Part shown: piece by piece, positions 35,214 through 45,118 of the stretch
Layout of the letters: every line of letters begins with the position of its first letter
How positions within the stretch are numbered: position 1 is the first letter of the stretch
Assembly (NCBI GenBank): GCA_033557465.1
Contig: CM066033.1
Span: 903,490,808-903,554,807, forward strand
Source: Ichthyophis bannanicus
Lineage: Eukaryota; Chordata; Amphibia; Gymnophiona; Ichthyophiidae
DNA: 64,000 bases
Direction: 5' to 3'
The notes under the pieces: model-generated
Database searches by the model: none
What the model was told of the DNA's origin: nothing
The model's input: the letters and a program-made list of their open reading frames with translations, nothing else
Program-made: the position numbers and the translations under genes

Positions 35214-37196
35214 TTATTCAGCCTGGCTAGAGTTTGGATTCTTCAGACCAGGGTGAGACTTCCCCTGCTTGGGAACAACCGAATGATGGGCAGGAGAAGA
35301 GGAAAACCTCTTTCTTTTAGGGAAAGAAGGTTTGGTAGGGCATTTCCTACCTTCTGAGGAAGGAGAGGGCTTAGGATGGCCCTCAGAAACAGGAAAGTCA
35401 GTGGAGCAATGAGCAACATGACGTAAGGACTCCTTATTGAAGAGATTTTCTCCAGTACAAGGAGTATTACTCAGTCTTTGTTGTACCCATCTACTTAAGT
35501 CTGATGCTTGGAGCCAGGCTTTACGACGTGCTCCTATGGCTATAGCAGAAGTCCTGCTAACAGACTCAAAAGAGTCTAGGGAAGCACGAGAAAGAAACCA
35601 AGAGATATTTTGGCTATGACTAAGAAGTAAGGAATAGTCTGCAGCCTTGGGTTCTGATAGAAAAGGAGATAAAAGAGATAAATTCTTTGTGATCTCCTGA
35701 AGGGATAGACTCATATAGAAAATATATGAGAGAATCCTTGTTGCCAGCATAGATGTTTGGAAGGTTTGACGTCCAAAGGCATCCAGTGTTCTAGATGCAC
35801 GCCCTGGCGGGAAAGAAGAATGCTTCTTCTTGCTTTTCACCTTCCTCATTGCTGATTCCACTACAATGGAATGATGGGGAAGTTGAGGCTTTTGAAATCC
35901 TGGAGAGGGGGGCACCTGATACAGAAGATCAGTTGCTGTAGAAGGTGAAGAAACCTTTAAAGGTTTTTCCCATACCCTCAGAAGAAGATTCTGCAAAGAG
36001 TGATGTAAAGGAAGCATTATGTTTTCCTTTCTGCAGAAAAATCCTGAGAAGACTCATAGCCAGGGATAGGAATATTAAGGAAGGTTGCCATGTCAAGGAG
36101 AAATTTCTGAAAAGAAGGATCTCCGATGGGAACCATCCCTGGACAGGTTAAACCTGAAAAGGAAGCCTGGGCACCGGAGGATGTACCTGTCCGGTGCAGA
36201 ACAGGTGATGATTCTGCCGGTACCAACATTGATACCGATACCAGTAGCTGTGCCGGAATCGCCGAAGCAGTCAGCGGAGGCTGCTCAACGGTACTGAGGA
36301 AACTCGAAAGTCTCGGTGGATATCCTCGGTACCGAGCATCTGGAATCGGTGCGTGTCGGTTCCGAGACGCGTCGGTACCCAGTCTTCCAGACTAGATATC
36401 GATTCTAGACTTGGCATCGAAGGAAGCAAATCTATCGATGCATGTCTAGATGGTACCGGCGTCAGGGGTCGTATCGACGGTGCCGATACTGGAAAGTCAA
36501 TCTGGGTATCGATCGGTCCCGAAGGCACCGAGTACACCAGATGACGATCCCTGGTGATGAGTGAATCGCTCAACACCAGTGCCGATGCCGGGATATCGGT
36601 ACCGCTCGAAGCAGATGCTATCACCGTGCATTGCTTAGATACCGGAAAGTCAATCTGGGTATCGATCGGTCCCGAAGGCACCGAGTACACCAGATGATGA
36701 TCTCTGGTGAAGAGTGGAGCACTCAACACCGGTGCCAATGCCGGGTTATCGGTACCGCTCGAAGCGGATGCCACCCCCGGGCATGGCTCAGGTATGTCCT
36801 GTGAGGGGTGAGCCCCAGGGACAACCTGAAACCCCTGAAATGCTTTGGAGCCCGAAGACTCCCGCCGGGGTTTTGATGCCAATCGGGTCTTGAGGGCAAG
36901 GCCGGGGCCGTCAGCATGCTTAGCATGAGACTTACCACTCAAGGATTGGCTAGTCTTAACAGACTGTTTGTGGGTTACCTGATCCTGTAGAGAAGAAATG
37001 GCCGGTGCCCTGACACAGGGAGGGAAAACGGTATCGAGGGAAACTCAAAATAGAGAATCTCTTCTCACAGCATTGAAGCCTGACGGTTCAGGGGAAAAAG
37101 GGTCAGGGCCCAAACAGGTTAGACACCAATTATTGGAGTCTAAAAAGAAAACTGTATTTCCACAGTGAAGGCACTTCTTAGGAGAAGAAGGCTCCA
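35214..37196 (-). pseudogene. DIRS-B gag, broken in a few places
   Basis: It starts at the ATG at 37196. The N-terminus has a cysteine pattern C-x2-C-x12-C-x2-C followed by LGPD (CLHCGNT to CLTCLGPD), shared with two other DIRS gags here. A stop occurs near 37049 and further breaks near 36270 and 36017. The C-terminal 267 residues (35214-36017) are open and contain VVESAMRKVKSKKKHSSFPP, RTLDAFGRQTFQTSMLATR, FESVSRTSAIAIGARRKAW and NTPCTGENLFNKES, each with a counterpart in the gag at 60454-61068. A capsid-like role is inferred from position and Zn-type motif. Confidence 0.8.
36491..36796 (-). repeat. 153-bp tandem duplication inside gag
   Basis: The block beginning GGAAAGTCAATCTGGGTATC at 36491 starts again at 36644, giving a period of 153 bases (51 codons, in frame). 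On the minus strand both copies encode VYSVPSGPIDTQIDFPV and a SSGTDxPAxAxVLS segment. A few substitutions separate the copies. Confidence 0.88.
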
Positions 37197-37589
37197 TGAT
37201 GGAGAGGCCTTATAGGCCCAAAAATTTTAAGATAAAAACTGAGGGAAACTCTCCCTCAGTTTGAGAAAAAGAAAAGAAAAAACCCCACCGGCGGTACCGG
37301 TGGCGGCGGGAAAAACAGCCGCAACCACAAGAAAAGAATTGAAAAGAATTAAAGAAAAAAGTTTCTGCGGTGACAGGAAGATGTCCTGCCGGCTCCGCGG
37401 AAAAACGAAAACTGAAGAGAGACTGTTGGAAAGGCGGGAAGGCAGCACGCAGGCGCTGAGGGATGCTCCCAAAAGCTTTCTGATTGGACGCTGGGGAGCG
37501 TTACCGCGCAGGCTCCGTCGGTACCGACATACCCATATGTGAAGACTCATTCCTGCTTGTTCCTGGAGATAAGCGGCAGACCCCGGGGG

Positions 37590-37740
37590 GGGGGGGAGGA
37601 ACTTACTCACTGTGCCCCATGTGATCGCAGGAGTAGTAGAGCAGGGGAGCCAAGGCAGACGCTGCAAGAAGGCTGACGCAAACTGCTGCTGTAGCTAAGC
37701 TCTATAAGAGCAATGAAGGCTCCCACTGCTGCCGGCCTAC
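37590..37740. repeat. DIRS-A leader unit, copy 2
   Basis: Diverged second copy of the unit at 32247-32370, recognised by GGAGCCAAGGCAG and CTGCTGCCGGCCT in the same order. A G run at 37588-37596 precedes it. Confidence 0.65.
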
Positions 37741-38107
37741 CAGGTCCTCATGATCAGGAGGCGGTCTTCCCCTCGCATAATAGGAGCTCGACTAATCCTC
37801 TTGATCAGGAGCTCAACCAGATCCCCAAGGCGATGAGCTGGGAAATTTCAGAGGGGCACCTCCTGTGCGCCCTGAAAACGTCCAGCTGAAATTAATAACT
37901 TAAAAAAGAAAACCTGAAAAGAAAAAAAAGACCACCACCAGCATCTGCTGGAGACAGAAAATACTGATGGCAACCTCTAGGGGTACAGTTTTAGGTCTAC
38001 CAGGGCTCAACCAATCAAGCTTCTGGTAGTTTTTCTCTGTCTCCAACATCTGCTGGCAGGGGGACTTAACCCATTTGTCTGGACTGGTCTAGCAGGATGA
38101 CTTGGAA

Positions 38108-39318
38108 ACTGGAAATACTACAGCTGATTTCCAGCAGGTTCCAAAAAGCAGCACAACAATATACTGTACCAATGTTTGGTCAAAGTCCGGTAGCTTTGGG
38201 TATTAAAGGTCACCACCTAGTAAATTCTAGCTTCCTTACAAGGGAGCACCTAGGGATTAATATGGTAATCAAAAGGGTGTCTGGGAGCAGTAAATGGATG
38301 CAAACCATTGAGTGTAGTCTCTGGAAGCACCAGGTAGACATGGCCTATAAAGTGGTCCAACAGTACTGGATTTCCTAGCTGAACCTTCATCCATGAGCCC
38401 CTCTTCCCCCAACAAACAGGAGCATTCCCTTCTTTCTATGCCCCCTCCCATAACATTCTCTTCTTTCTCTATGCCCCCCTCCCAGTCTCCAAGCTTAGCT
38501 TCATTTGCACTGTCTTTTGCAGTTACATTATGTGAGCCAGTATATTAGTGTCTCCTTGGGTAAATATTTTAAATAAGGAAGCATGCAGGAGCAGAGTGGC
38601 TATGGAATTTGCAATGCATCTCCCCTACCCGAAGAGCACAAATGAAGAAACCATTCCTCAGCATGCACAGTGCATGCTCTTCGACTGAAGGAAAGGAGAA
38701 AAAGAACAGCATATTTCTGAGCTCTGATTGCCACTCACCTTTAATTCAGAGCAACAGTAGCAGGCTGTGCTTGTCGACCAGTATGACGGGACCACAGAAG
38801 CAAGCACTTGCTCATGATTTGCATATTTTCCTCTCCCCTCCACTGTAAAGCTCTCAAAAGCCGCCCCTCCCTTCCACAGTTCCCCCAGTCCTCTGTACCT
38901 GTGATTCCCTGATAGAAACCAGTCTCCACCTGCCCTAAGGAGCTGCTACTAAACAAACAGTTAAGCTCCTGTGCACTGGGTCATTCTTGAAGTATAAGCT
39001 GTGGGATCCATTGATCTCGCAATTCATACCAGGAACCTGACCTTGCGGGCAGAAATTGACACGCTGTCTGGTACTGCCTGTTCTTCCTGCTAGTTGGTGC
39101 AGGGGTATGGAAAACCTGTGAACAGCCTTGAAGTGCTCCCCAAGTCCGAATGGTGGTATAACAAAGGTCTGCAAATAAATAAATAAACCCTGCTCCTTTG
39201 CTATTTTGACTTTACGAGCTGGCCGTCTGTGCAATCCCCCTGGAGTTGCCATCGACTAACTCCCAAATTTCTTGTAGTGAGTGGGAATTTCCTACTTTTG
39301 CAAATGGGAGATTTGTTA
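38108..39318. other. No recognised gene
   Basis: Begins at the right end of DIRS-A. A short AAATA tandem near 39171-39186 may be the end of an old LINE, but no RT remnant accompanies it. No kinase exon was found here on the minus strand. Confidence 0.35.
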
Positions 39319-39405
39319 GGGCCGTGGAAGTACTAGGTCCTGGGACTGCCGCCTCCAAAACTGTATTGCTCTAGGCAGTCACCTAGTGCTTTTACTGGCC
39401 CCGAC
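39319..39405. mobile_element. Decayed hAT-type MITE
   Basis: The right part (CTAGGCAGTCACCTAGTGC, then ACTGGCCCC) resembles the right part of the MITE at 25103-25239 (CTAGGCAGCCGCCTAGTTT, then CCAGCCCTG). The left part GGGCCGTGG may be the other terminus. No clear target duplication. Confidence 0.45.
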
Positions 39406-39833
39406 AGCCTGCTATGGAACAGTATCTGGGAGTCCTAGATACACACAATCCACCAGATGTGAATGGCCTGCTGGGACGCAGCAAATAAGTTAACATGCTT
39501 AAGACTAGAAAGAGTTGAACATATTACATTCACAACAACATAAAGGGATTGAAAATAACTGTCCTGACAAATACAGCATCTCCTTTTCTCTGCAACTATA
39601 CATGCTGTCTATTACACCTAACAGAACCTAAGGCTCTGAACTTATAAATAAGTTTGGGATGGCTACAACTTCTATTACTAGTGCTGCAACTAATTTAGTT
39701 GTTAGGGGTTTCCCATTATATTTTGGTTTCTAGGAAGGGGGGGGGGGAAGATGTATTCAAATAGGTTAGTTCTGCACCTACCAAAAGTAAGAAAAAAACC
39801 CAAACCACCACAGCTCGCTCCTAAACTAGGATA

Positions 39834-41991
39834 CAGTTTTGCGCAAAGGTTTAGGCATAATTTCTCTGATTGTATAAGAACACTTTTCTGCAAACTGTAA
39901 CACATAATTGTTATTTACAGTTTTTGTACAGATTCAAAATAAGAAAACAATGAATACAGCAAGGGCAAAGGTTTGGATATTCTTTCAATCAGAACTTGGT
40001 AACACTTCCTATGGAAGAAATGACAAGCTTCCAAATATTTCCTGAAGCTAATTAAGATACTTTCTATTCTTGCTTAGGGGATATTTTCTCACTCTTCCTT
40101 GCAGAGCACTTCTAGCTCAGAAGTATTCTTAGGTCTTCTTGTATGTACTTCATGATAAGCAACACTGTACCTCTGGACAGCTACGTCAGTGTCAGCTAAA
40201 CTTTTCAGCAGGTTTATTACACTGATCTGTGGGTTGTTTTAAGAACCAACGAGTTTTCGGGCAGTTCTACCAAACAATTTTCTTGGTCCTCCATATCTTG
40301 CCTTCACTTCAGCAGTTGCATGTAACTTCTGTATCATTACAGTAATGTTTCTGACAGATGAAATCACTAGCTGAAAACATTGGAGATTTCTTATAGCTTT
40401 GCACTGCTTTATGGGAGTTGAATCATCTTAATTTCAAATGCTCGGACACTGCTTAGAGAAGCCCATGGTTGTTTAAAGTACACTGAATAATCATAAGCAG
40501 ACAGGTTAGAAGGATTAAAGCATTTGTTCACCTGTGGAATTGTCTTTAACCAACTTAAGGTCTAACGAATCAGTAAACGTTTTAGGTCTAATTGTTTTTT
40601 TTTTTACAGCAGTAGTACTGAATCAAGTGGAAGGGTGTTCAAACTTTTGCACCTCCCATCGTCATTTTTTTCTGGAATCCAATGGATTGCAGGATCTGAG
40701 GCAGCATGGTTTTACTAGAGATAATTCTTGTTAGACAACTCAGATTAATTTATTTGACTGGGTGACCACCAGACAGTTGAACTAAGGGAGTGTACTTAGA
40801 TTTCAGTAAAAGACTTTGACACTGTTCCACACAGGTGGCCTATAAATAAATAGAGTGCTCTGGGGATAGATCCTAAAGTGACTGATTGGGTTAGAAACTG
40901 GTTGAGTGGGAGGCGACAAAGGGCACAGGTAAATGGAGCCCACTCCGAGGAGCACAATGTTGCCAGTGGTGTGCCAGAAGGATCTGTCCTTGGCCCAGTT
41001 CATGTTAACATTTTGGTAAGTGATAATGTGGAAAGGCTTTTGGGTAAAGTTTCCTCTTTGCTGATGATACCAAAATCTGCAATAGGGTAGACACCCAGGA
41101 AGGTGTAGATAGCATGAGGAGGGACCTAGCAAAGCCTGAAGAGTGATTGAGAATTTGGCAGCTGGGATTAAATGTTAAAAATGCAGGGTCATGAATTTTG
41201 GCTGCAAAAATCCAAGGGAGTGGGTGAAGTATTTCTGTCCATGAAAGAAGGGCAGGGCCTGGAGTTGATTATTTCTGATGATCTTAAGGTGGCTAAAGGG
41301 GCAGAAAAGATGACGGCAAAAGCCAGATGGATGCTTGGGTGCACAGGGAGTGGAATGGCCAGCAAGAAGGAGGAGGTGATAGTGCCTCTGTATGTCTCTG
41401 GTGAGACTTCATTTGGAGTATTGTGTGCAATTAAGGATGGAGTCAGAGAAGAGGGTGGCCACTACAATAGTCAGCAGCCTTTGTAATAAGGCATATGAGG
41501 ACAGACTTAAAAATCTCAATATGCACACTTTTGAAGAAAGGCGGTAGAGAGGAGATAGGATAGAGATGTTTGAATATCTCAGTGTCAGAAATGCATAGGA
41601 GGAGAGCCTTTTCCAACTGAAAGAAAGCTCTGAAACGAGGGGGTATAGGATAAAGGTGAAAGCGAATAGACTCAATAGTAATTTGAGGGAATAGGTCTTT
41701 ACAGAAAAAGCGGTAGATGCATGGAATATTCTCCCGGTGGAGATGGTAGAGACGAGGACTGTATCTGAATTCAAGAAAGCATGGGATAAATACAGAGGAT
41801 CTTTAAAGTTTAGTAGTTGGTATGAAAGGACAGACTGGATAAGCCATATGGTCTTTAATCGGCCATCACTTTTCTGTTTCTTATTATTTTCAGTCTGTTA
41901 AAAGTATTTATGTATCTGCTTCTGTTCACATAGGGATTCATTAGACTATATTATCTGATCAGGGGTGCCTAAAAACGTTTGCACAAAACTG
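39834..41991. mobile_element. Tc1/mariner-type transposon, interrupted by a LINE
   Basis: The left terminus CAGTTTTGCGCAAAGGTTTA follows TA at 39832-39833; the right terminus, read inward, is CAGTTTTGTGCAAACGTTTT, with TA at 41992-41993. TA duplications are the Tc1/mariner signature. The interior 39860-40680 has no intact transposase frame. A LINE fragment (40690-41888) fills the right half. Confidence 0.85.
40690..41888 (+). pseudogene. CR1-like LINE fragment
   Basis: Translating the plus strand with frame changes gives KVTDWVRNWLSGRRQRAQVN followed by VASGVPEGSVLGPVHVNIL, the RT block 5 region of CR1/jockey-type LINEs (consensus SGVPQGSVLGP). Then come an ADDT-like remnant near 41060, a GDRIEMFEYL segment and a WNILPVEMVETRTVSEFKKA segment typical of the C-terminus. 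The 3' end near 41888 has a pyrimidine-rich CTTTTCTGTTTCTTA tail. Multiple stops. It sits inside the Tc1/mariner element. Confidence 0.8.
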
Positions 41992-41993
41992 TA

Positions 41994-42676
41994 TGTTAAA
42001 TATGATCTCAGTATCGCAAACATTTTGTTAATGCTCATTATACTACCTGCGTTGTACCAAAGAGCTTCCCTTCTGTTCATAGGATGTAATTAGTATAGGC
42101 AATTTATCAAGGCATGCTTGCAAATTTCTTTTAATCAAGCCTATAGCACCCAGCTTGCTGAAAATATTTCTTTATCTTTCTACTGTTAGAGGTTGCTTCT
42201 ATACTGTCTTTCCTCCTGAAATTATCCTAGACCTGCAGAAAACATCAGGTTAAGGGGGATGGGCTGATGCCACAGTGAGGCACTGCCAGAAGAAACCAAT
42301 TCATGTCTCAGTTGTAGCACTTGACATCCAAGGACAAGTAAAATCAGACAACACTTGCTGACACAGGGAGAGCAAGAATTAGTCACTGAGCCAAAGAGGC
42401 TGTGATGACACCTGGCTGGGGTAGGAAGAAAAGCAAAGTGCTCCAGGGTGAAAATTGAAATTGGCCTCTGCACCTTCCCTTCACCCCCCCCCCCCCCGGA
42501 ACATCAAATTTATCTAACTGAACCCATAGAAATCAGAGTTATTGTGGGTAAGAAGTACCAAATTACATTTCCTTGGTGAAGAAAGGCATTCCAGAACCAG
42601 TCAAAAATCAGGTCTATACGTTGGGGTTTATTATTGATGAAATATGGACTTCAAATGAGAAAAGAACAAGAGTAGT
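41994..42676. other. No recognised feature; C run at 42484-42497
   Basis: AT-rich sequence without coding or repeat-family signature apart from a homopolymer C run. Confidence 0.4.
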
Positions 42677-42915
42677 TCATAAGAACATAAGATTTGTCAT
42701 ACTGTGACAGACCAGTGGTCCATCAAGCCCAGTGTCCTGTTTCCAGTCATGGCCAATCCAGGTCACAAGTACATGGCAAATGGTAGACAGATTCCATGTT
42801 GCTTATCCCAGGGATAAGCAGTGGATTTCACCCAGTCCATTTTAATAATGATTTATGGACTTGTCCTCTAGAAACTCGTCCAAACCTTAAAATGCTTTTG
42901 GCAACTATGACAGCT
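42677..42915 (+). mobile_element. CR1-type 3' region fragment
   Basis: Starts AAGAACATAAGA followed by a CATACTG, then ACAGACCAGTGGTCCATC and AAGCCCAGTGTCCTGT, a series I know from CR1-derived repeats of amphibians and reptiles. It ends in a segment like CTCTAGAAACTCGTCC. No coding sequence. Confidence 0.6.
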
Positions 42916-42939
42916 CCATCAAATACTACCATTTTTTGA

Positions 42940-43800
42940 TCCAGACTGGATTAACATGCTTCGTGGCTTAGTTTGCCCAAAAATAGAATCAGGTGTTTGC
43001 AGAGGATACAAAATTTGGCAACTGTTTATTAACTGGTTGTAGGTATGGAGGGCATGTTTCCCCAGTGTTATGGGTGCTCCACTGGCTTCCAGTGAAAGCA
43101 AAGATTAAGACCTTGATTCTAGCATTTAAGGACTATGTGGCATAGGAATTGTTCATCTGAAGGGCAATACTGCATCAGTTTATTAGAAGGATATTGCGTA
43201 ACTGAGCCTCTACACTCACTAGCAATGTGAACAAAGCTGGAGCAGCAGCCAAATGGTTAGATCAGTGGGCTAAGAACCAGGAAAACCCAGTTTTAATTCC
43301 ACTGCTACTTCTTGTGACCTTGGGCAAGTCACTTGTCTCGGGTACAAACGACTGTAAAATACCTACTGTATCTGAATGTAACTCGCCTTGAACTCTGAGA
43401 AAGGGGTGAGCCAAATCCAAATGTCCTGCACCATCAATCAATAATGCAAGATTAGTGTACTCATAAAATCTGTGCTGCTCTGTTGCAATCCCTGAGGTCT
43501 GAAACCTTCTCCCAAGGGATGTTTGAATGATCACCAACCTGAGTTCTTTCAAAAATCAGCGGTATAAATAGCTGTCCTGTGGTCTTTATAATGGGGACCA
43601 TAGAAGACAAAGCATTAGTAGACGACATCTGAGGAAGTTTGATCACTAATTGAAAAGGTAGCTCAGAGAGGAAGGCTTTTCACAATCTGTTGCTTGTTTT
43701 GAGTTAGGTAGTGTTTTAAATTGTCTTGAAATTTTATGTTTATTTTCTGTTTTGCAAACTACTAAGCAGTTTTGTTAAGTGAGGAAGGGATTAAGAATTC
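42940..43800 (+). pseudogene. L2-like LINE remnant split by a SINE
   Basis: The plus strand before the SINE encodes VLHWLPVKAKIKTLILAFKD, the conserved HWLPV-x-x-RI block of L2/CR1-type RT C-termini. After the SINE, translations resembling the L-W-N-x-L-P and FKKxLKTYLF endings of such LINEs can be traced with frameshifts to about 43790. Very old. Confidence 0.6.
43236..43437 (+). mobile_element. tRNA-derived SINE with L2-like tail
   Basis: The head has an A-box-like TGGTTAGATCAGTGGG and a decayed B box (CAGTTTTAATTCC). Then comes a core TGTGACCTTGGGCAAGTCAC, as in MIR-type SINEs. The tail GAATGTAACTCGCCTTGAAC and GAGCCAAATCCAAA resembles L2 LINE 3' ends, which suggests mobilisation by L2. 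It lies inside an L2-like remnant. Confidence 0.8.
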
Positions 43801-44244
43801 AAATTCAACTACAAATTAGCCACTACCTCTAACTCTTGTAAAACTGAGCAGGAGCTTCTGATGGATAGGTCTGCAATATGCTGCTAACTGCCAATAACAC
43901 AACTTATGACAATAGCGAGGTCACAGAAATTCTCAACCAAGGAAAACCCGCTTCCACAGGGCGCTCCTACAGTAGCCTCACTTTCATTCTCAAGGTGGTT
44001 ACCAAGGTGTTCTTTTGGGAATAAATCCCCAGTACCATGAGTACCACTTCTGCAAAGAATCCTGCTACTATAGTCCCATGCAAGGCCTCAGCCAGCCATT
44101 GTGCCTTCAGTAATTTGGTCACAGTAAGCATACGAGGAGGTACTGCACTCCCTCTGTACTTTCCAAGTATCATTATTATGTTGGTACTTTTTTTTTGGTT
44201 TGCTCTGCAGTCTTGCCTCTGTTACAAAGTCAGCTCTGTGCCCT

Positions 44245-44447
44245 AGTCCAAAAATAAACACTGAAAACCCTGAACACAGTCCAAACAACAATAGGTTTGG
44301 ATGTCCACCAGCTGCTGGAGACTGAAATACTGATGAGAAGGGGAACATTCTCAGCTATTATAGTGTGCAAAGTTTTGCATAATCAGTCTCCAGCTGTTGG
44401 AAGACGGACAAAACCCATTTGTCTGGACTGGAATGAAGGGACATGGA
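44245..44447 (-). mobile_element. DIRS terminal fragment
   Basis: The sequence CCAGCTGCTGGAGACTGAAA, then CAGTCTCCAGCTGTTGGAAG and CCATTTGTCTGGACTGGAAT follow the layout of the right terminal repeats of the other DIRS copies (compare CCATTTGTCTGGACTGGTCT at 38070). Only an end is left; no coding part. Confidence 0.7.
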
Positions 44448-44643
44448 TGAAGCTGCATTTGAAAGCAAGTTGTTAACAATCGGTACAATTCAAAATAAAA
44501 AAAGCTTTCATTAACCAAAACTCTTAGAAAATGAAACTGTAACAAAACCAAAAAGAAAGCTGCTTCCCCTGGTCTACGACTTGCTCCCCCCAATGCTTCC
44601 TGCCCCAATTTCCCCACCACCAAAATCAGCTTAGCCTCATTAC

Positions 44644-44705
44644 CTTCTCCAGCTGGCTGTGCACATGCTGTACAATCAAATCCAAAGCCACAAAGTTCTC
44701 TCCAC
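44644..44705 (-). CDS. UCKL1: UCKL1-like uridine-cytidine kinase, exon (end of kinase domain)
   Basis: Acceptor CTGCAG precedes 44705 and donor GTAATG follows 44644 on the minus strand. The first two bases complete a Gly codon whose first base ends the previous exon, then 20 codons read GENFVALDLIVQHVHSQLEK. This matches the end of the kinase domain in UCKL1, where the conserved IVQHVHSQLE helix leads to the C-terminal uracil-phosphoribosyltransferase-like domain. The exon ends on a codon boundary. I could not find the next exon in the remaining 44.6 kb, so the following intron is very long or the gene is interrupted. Confidence 0.92.
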
Positions 44706-44831
44706 CTGCAGACCAAGGTGAAACAAAAAGAACCTGTCATTATCAAAAGGTCTATGTAGGAAAGATGGATTGAAGGTAATAACGTCTGCAACAGAGAAGA
44801 TAATCACACAACAAAGAAGCAGAAGGAGACC

Positions 44832-45118
44832 ATGGGTTGTAAACAATTCTTTATTTGAAGTAAAGCTCGACTTGGCCATGTTCCGGCTACATGTGCCTTT
44901 GTCAGAGGTCTACAATTTGATACAAACATATATAAACAAACAAGAATAATACAGCAAAAGGGAAGTACATCAATAAAAATGAAAATAAAAAAATATAAAG
45001 ATAAAAAATATTTACATAGAATATATCAGACTTCAAATATAGGTAAATGTAATAGGTCTCCTTCCGCTCCTTTGTTATAGGATTACCAGAAGATCTGCCA
45101 TCAGAAGACGACACAGAG
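44832..45118 (-). mobile_element. Penelope-like element end with degenerate hammerhead-like core
   Basis: On the minus strand the end has AATAAAGAATTGTTTACAAC, a typical Penelope-like terminus. Inward from it, at 44880-44905, is CTGACAAAGGC, then a short loop, then GCCGGAAC. Penelope-like elements of the Neptune/Poseidon kind carry hammerhead ribozymes with the core CTGANGA, stem II and GAAA. Here stem II (GGC with GCC) is present while the core has changed (CTGACAA, GGAAC), so cleavage is unlikely. There is no RT-GIY-YIG coding sequence nearby. Boundaries approximate. Confidence 0.6.
44880..44905 (-). ncRNA. Degenerate hammerhead-like motif
   Basis: Core CTGACAA, stem GGC/GCC around an ACATGTA loop, then GGAAC in place of GAAAC. 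It lies at the place expected in a Penelope-like terminal repeat. Substitutions in both catalytic strands argue against activity. Confidence 0.45.

Larger units (their letters stand above)
32427..37571 (-). mobile_element. Gag-only DIRS derivative (family B) nested in DIRS-A
   Basis: Left arm 32427-32611 and right arm 37410-37571 are inverted repeats of each other and resemble the arms of the DIRS at 56843-62518. An internal complementary region lies at 32696-32794. Reading the minus strand, a gag region (35214-37196) is present, but the 2.4 kb where RT, RNase H and recombinase should be (32795-35213) has no recognisable block of any of them. All end structures needed for mobilisation are there, so this looks like a non-autonomous element that borrowed enzymes from a full DIRS. 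Alternatively the body was replaced by recombination after insertion. Confidence 0.85.
27387..38107 (-). mobile_element. DIRS retrotransposon (family A), both ends present, hosting a second DIRS
   Basis: Inverted terminal repeats: the left arm (27387-27562) and right arm (37961-38107) share a long reverse-complement match including TCCTGCTAGACCAGTCCAGA and AAGTCCCCCTGCCAGCAGAT. An internal complementary region at 27801-27894 joins the complements of both ends. Coding order on the minus strand is gag (about 30480-31600), RT/RNase H (28898-30460), recombinase (about 27906-28890), all decayed. Without the nested element at 32427-37571 it is about 5.6 kb, a normal DIRS length. No target duplication is seen, as expected for this class. 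Confidence 0.93.

Noticed and set aside
43967..44173. 68-residue minus-strand frame with a hydrophobic stretch (GTIVAGFFAEVVLMVLGIY)
   Set aside because: It looks like a membrane segment, but there are no splice sites, no recognisable family and it abuts a DIRS fragment; not enough to call an exon.
1..44643. Search for C-terminal (uracil phosphoribosyltransferase-like) UCKL1 exons
   Set aside because: No stretch on the minus strand with matching residues and splice sites was found by eye; a divergent or short exon could have been missed.
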